The notes under the pieces: generated by a model
The model's database searches: none
What the model was told of the DNA's origin: nothing
Seen by the model: only the letters and a program-made list of their open reading frames with translations
Shown: one piece after another, positions 63,651-64,000 of the stretch
How positions within the stretch are numbered: position 1 is the first letter of the stretch
Layout of the letters: each line of letters opens with the position of its first letter
NCBI RefSeq assembly: GCF_029428875.1
Contig: NZ_JAJSOO010000001.1
Location: 7,215,371 to 7,279,370, forward strand
DNA length: 64,000 nucleotides
Direction of reading: 5' to 3'
From: Streptomyces sp. JH34
Lineage (GTDB): Bacteria; Actinomycetota; Actinomycetes; Streptomycetales; Streptomycetaceae
Made by a program: the position numbers and the translations under genes

Positions 63651-63917
63651 CTACGCGCTCAGGGCTACGACCGGCAGCGGGGTGATCCGGCCTTCCCAGA
63701 GGTCCCAGGAGCGCGTCACGTGGCTGCTGGCCGGGGAGACCCACACGATCTGGCCCTCCCGCTCAGCGTCAGCCACGCCGACCGCCAGCCGGCACATGAC
63801 GGCCTCCCAGCCCTCCCGGTCCACGGTGTGCCCGCCGCCCGTGGGCACCTCCACCCGCACGGTGAGGGTCATACGGTCCGGCAGGGTCAGGCTCTCGCCG
63901 TCGACCACCACGGTCAT
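63651..63917 (-). CDS. Small soluble protein of plasmid type
   Basis: This 88-aa protein starts MTVVVDGESLTLPDRMTLTV, a beta-rich start, then REGWEAVMCRLAVGVADAER and a Trp-rich end. The frame is open further upstream, but this ATG is the first with a plausible fold start. Not recognised; similar short proteins occur on streptomycete plasmids. Confidence 0.6.
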   Translation of the reverse strand: MTVVVDGESLTLPDRMTLTVRVEVPTGGGHTVDREGWEAVMCRLAVGVADAEREGQIVWVSPASSHVTRSWDLWEGRITPLPVVALSA

Positions 63918-64000
63918 GATGTGCGACCCCGAGAAAGCTCCGCGAGCACCAGACGCATGCCTCAGCAGCCACGGACTCACCGGCGTTGAATTCTCGGATT

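Overview
The window looks like about 64 kb of accessory DNA from a Streptomyces or close actinobacterial relative. The basis is very high G+C, many GTG/TTG starts with GTGA or ATGA stop-start overlaps, strong third-position GC, actinobacterial gene families, and many insertion-sequence (IS) fragments. No rRNA, ribosomal-protein or core housekeeping operon is present. A chromosome arm or large plasmid fits better than a core region. This assignment rests on gene content and composition only.

Region 1 (1-8.6 kb) holds a four-gene operon starting with a WXG100-sized helical protein and a large WXG-type candidate secreted protein (type VII secretion flavour), an antisense phosphotransferase, and a two-gene unit ending in a multi-pass M48-type zinc protease.

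Region 2 (8.6-20.9 kb) is the most coherent block and looks like a small undescribed biosynthetic cluster. Two paralogous FOXRED2-like flavoproteins lie at opposite edges. With them are a stand-alone adenylating enzyme, an MFS exporter, a divergent P450, an FMN alpha-hydroxyacid oxidase and an aromatic ammonia-lyase with the His-Leu pair of tyrosine ammonia-lyases. The same perfect 14-bp palindrome sits 24 bp upstream of both flavoprotein starts, and the right-hand copy also lies in the ammonia-lyase promoter. All seven genes can therefore be under one LacI-type regulator, which is not encoded here. A two-component system follows, and its kinase gene overlaps the lyase gene tail to tail by about 200 nt.

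Region 3 (20.9-32.7 kb) has decayed genes and transposase tails around a lower-GC membrane-protein gene, then a membrane-anchored XRE-NACHT ATPase divergent from a secreted esterase and a secreted serine hydrolase. Region 4 (32.8-38 kb) starts with a membrane-anchored polymorphic toxin (Hint domain plus HYD1-like ADP-ribosyltransferase tip), its immunity gene and a leftover Hint fragment. A graveyard follows with remnants of IS30, IS701, a Ser/Thr kinase and an HNH nuclease, and a 9x8-bp repeat. Region 5 (37.6-43.2 kb) carries a quinone oxidoreductase/TetR divergent pair with a clear operator, an inactivated IS5 copy, and a NarL-type two-component system with a membrane protein.

Region 6 (43.2-53.5 kb) is a mosaic of mobile elements: IS1182, ISAzo13, an intact IS5-type copy with a TAA target duplication, a second IS5-type copy and an IS21 with frameshifted istA. 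They surround a broken Mrr-type nuclease and a few small genes. Region 7 (53.9-64 kb) looks plasmid-derived. It has iteron-like repeats in opposed orientation, an extra tRNA-Trp(CCA), small membrane proteins, two XRE-membrane proteins (one broken), a type I-E CRISPR array without cas genes, 32-bp direct repeats, and two 12-bp tandem arrays each followed by the same 140-bp module.
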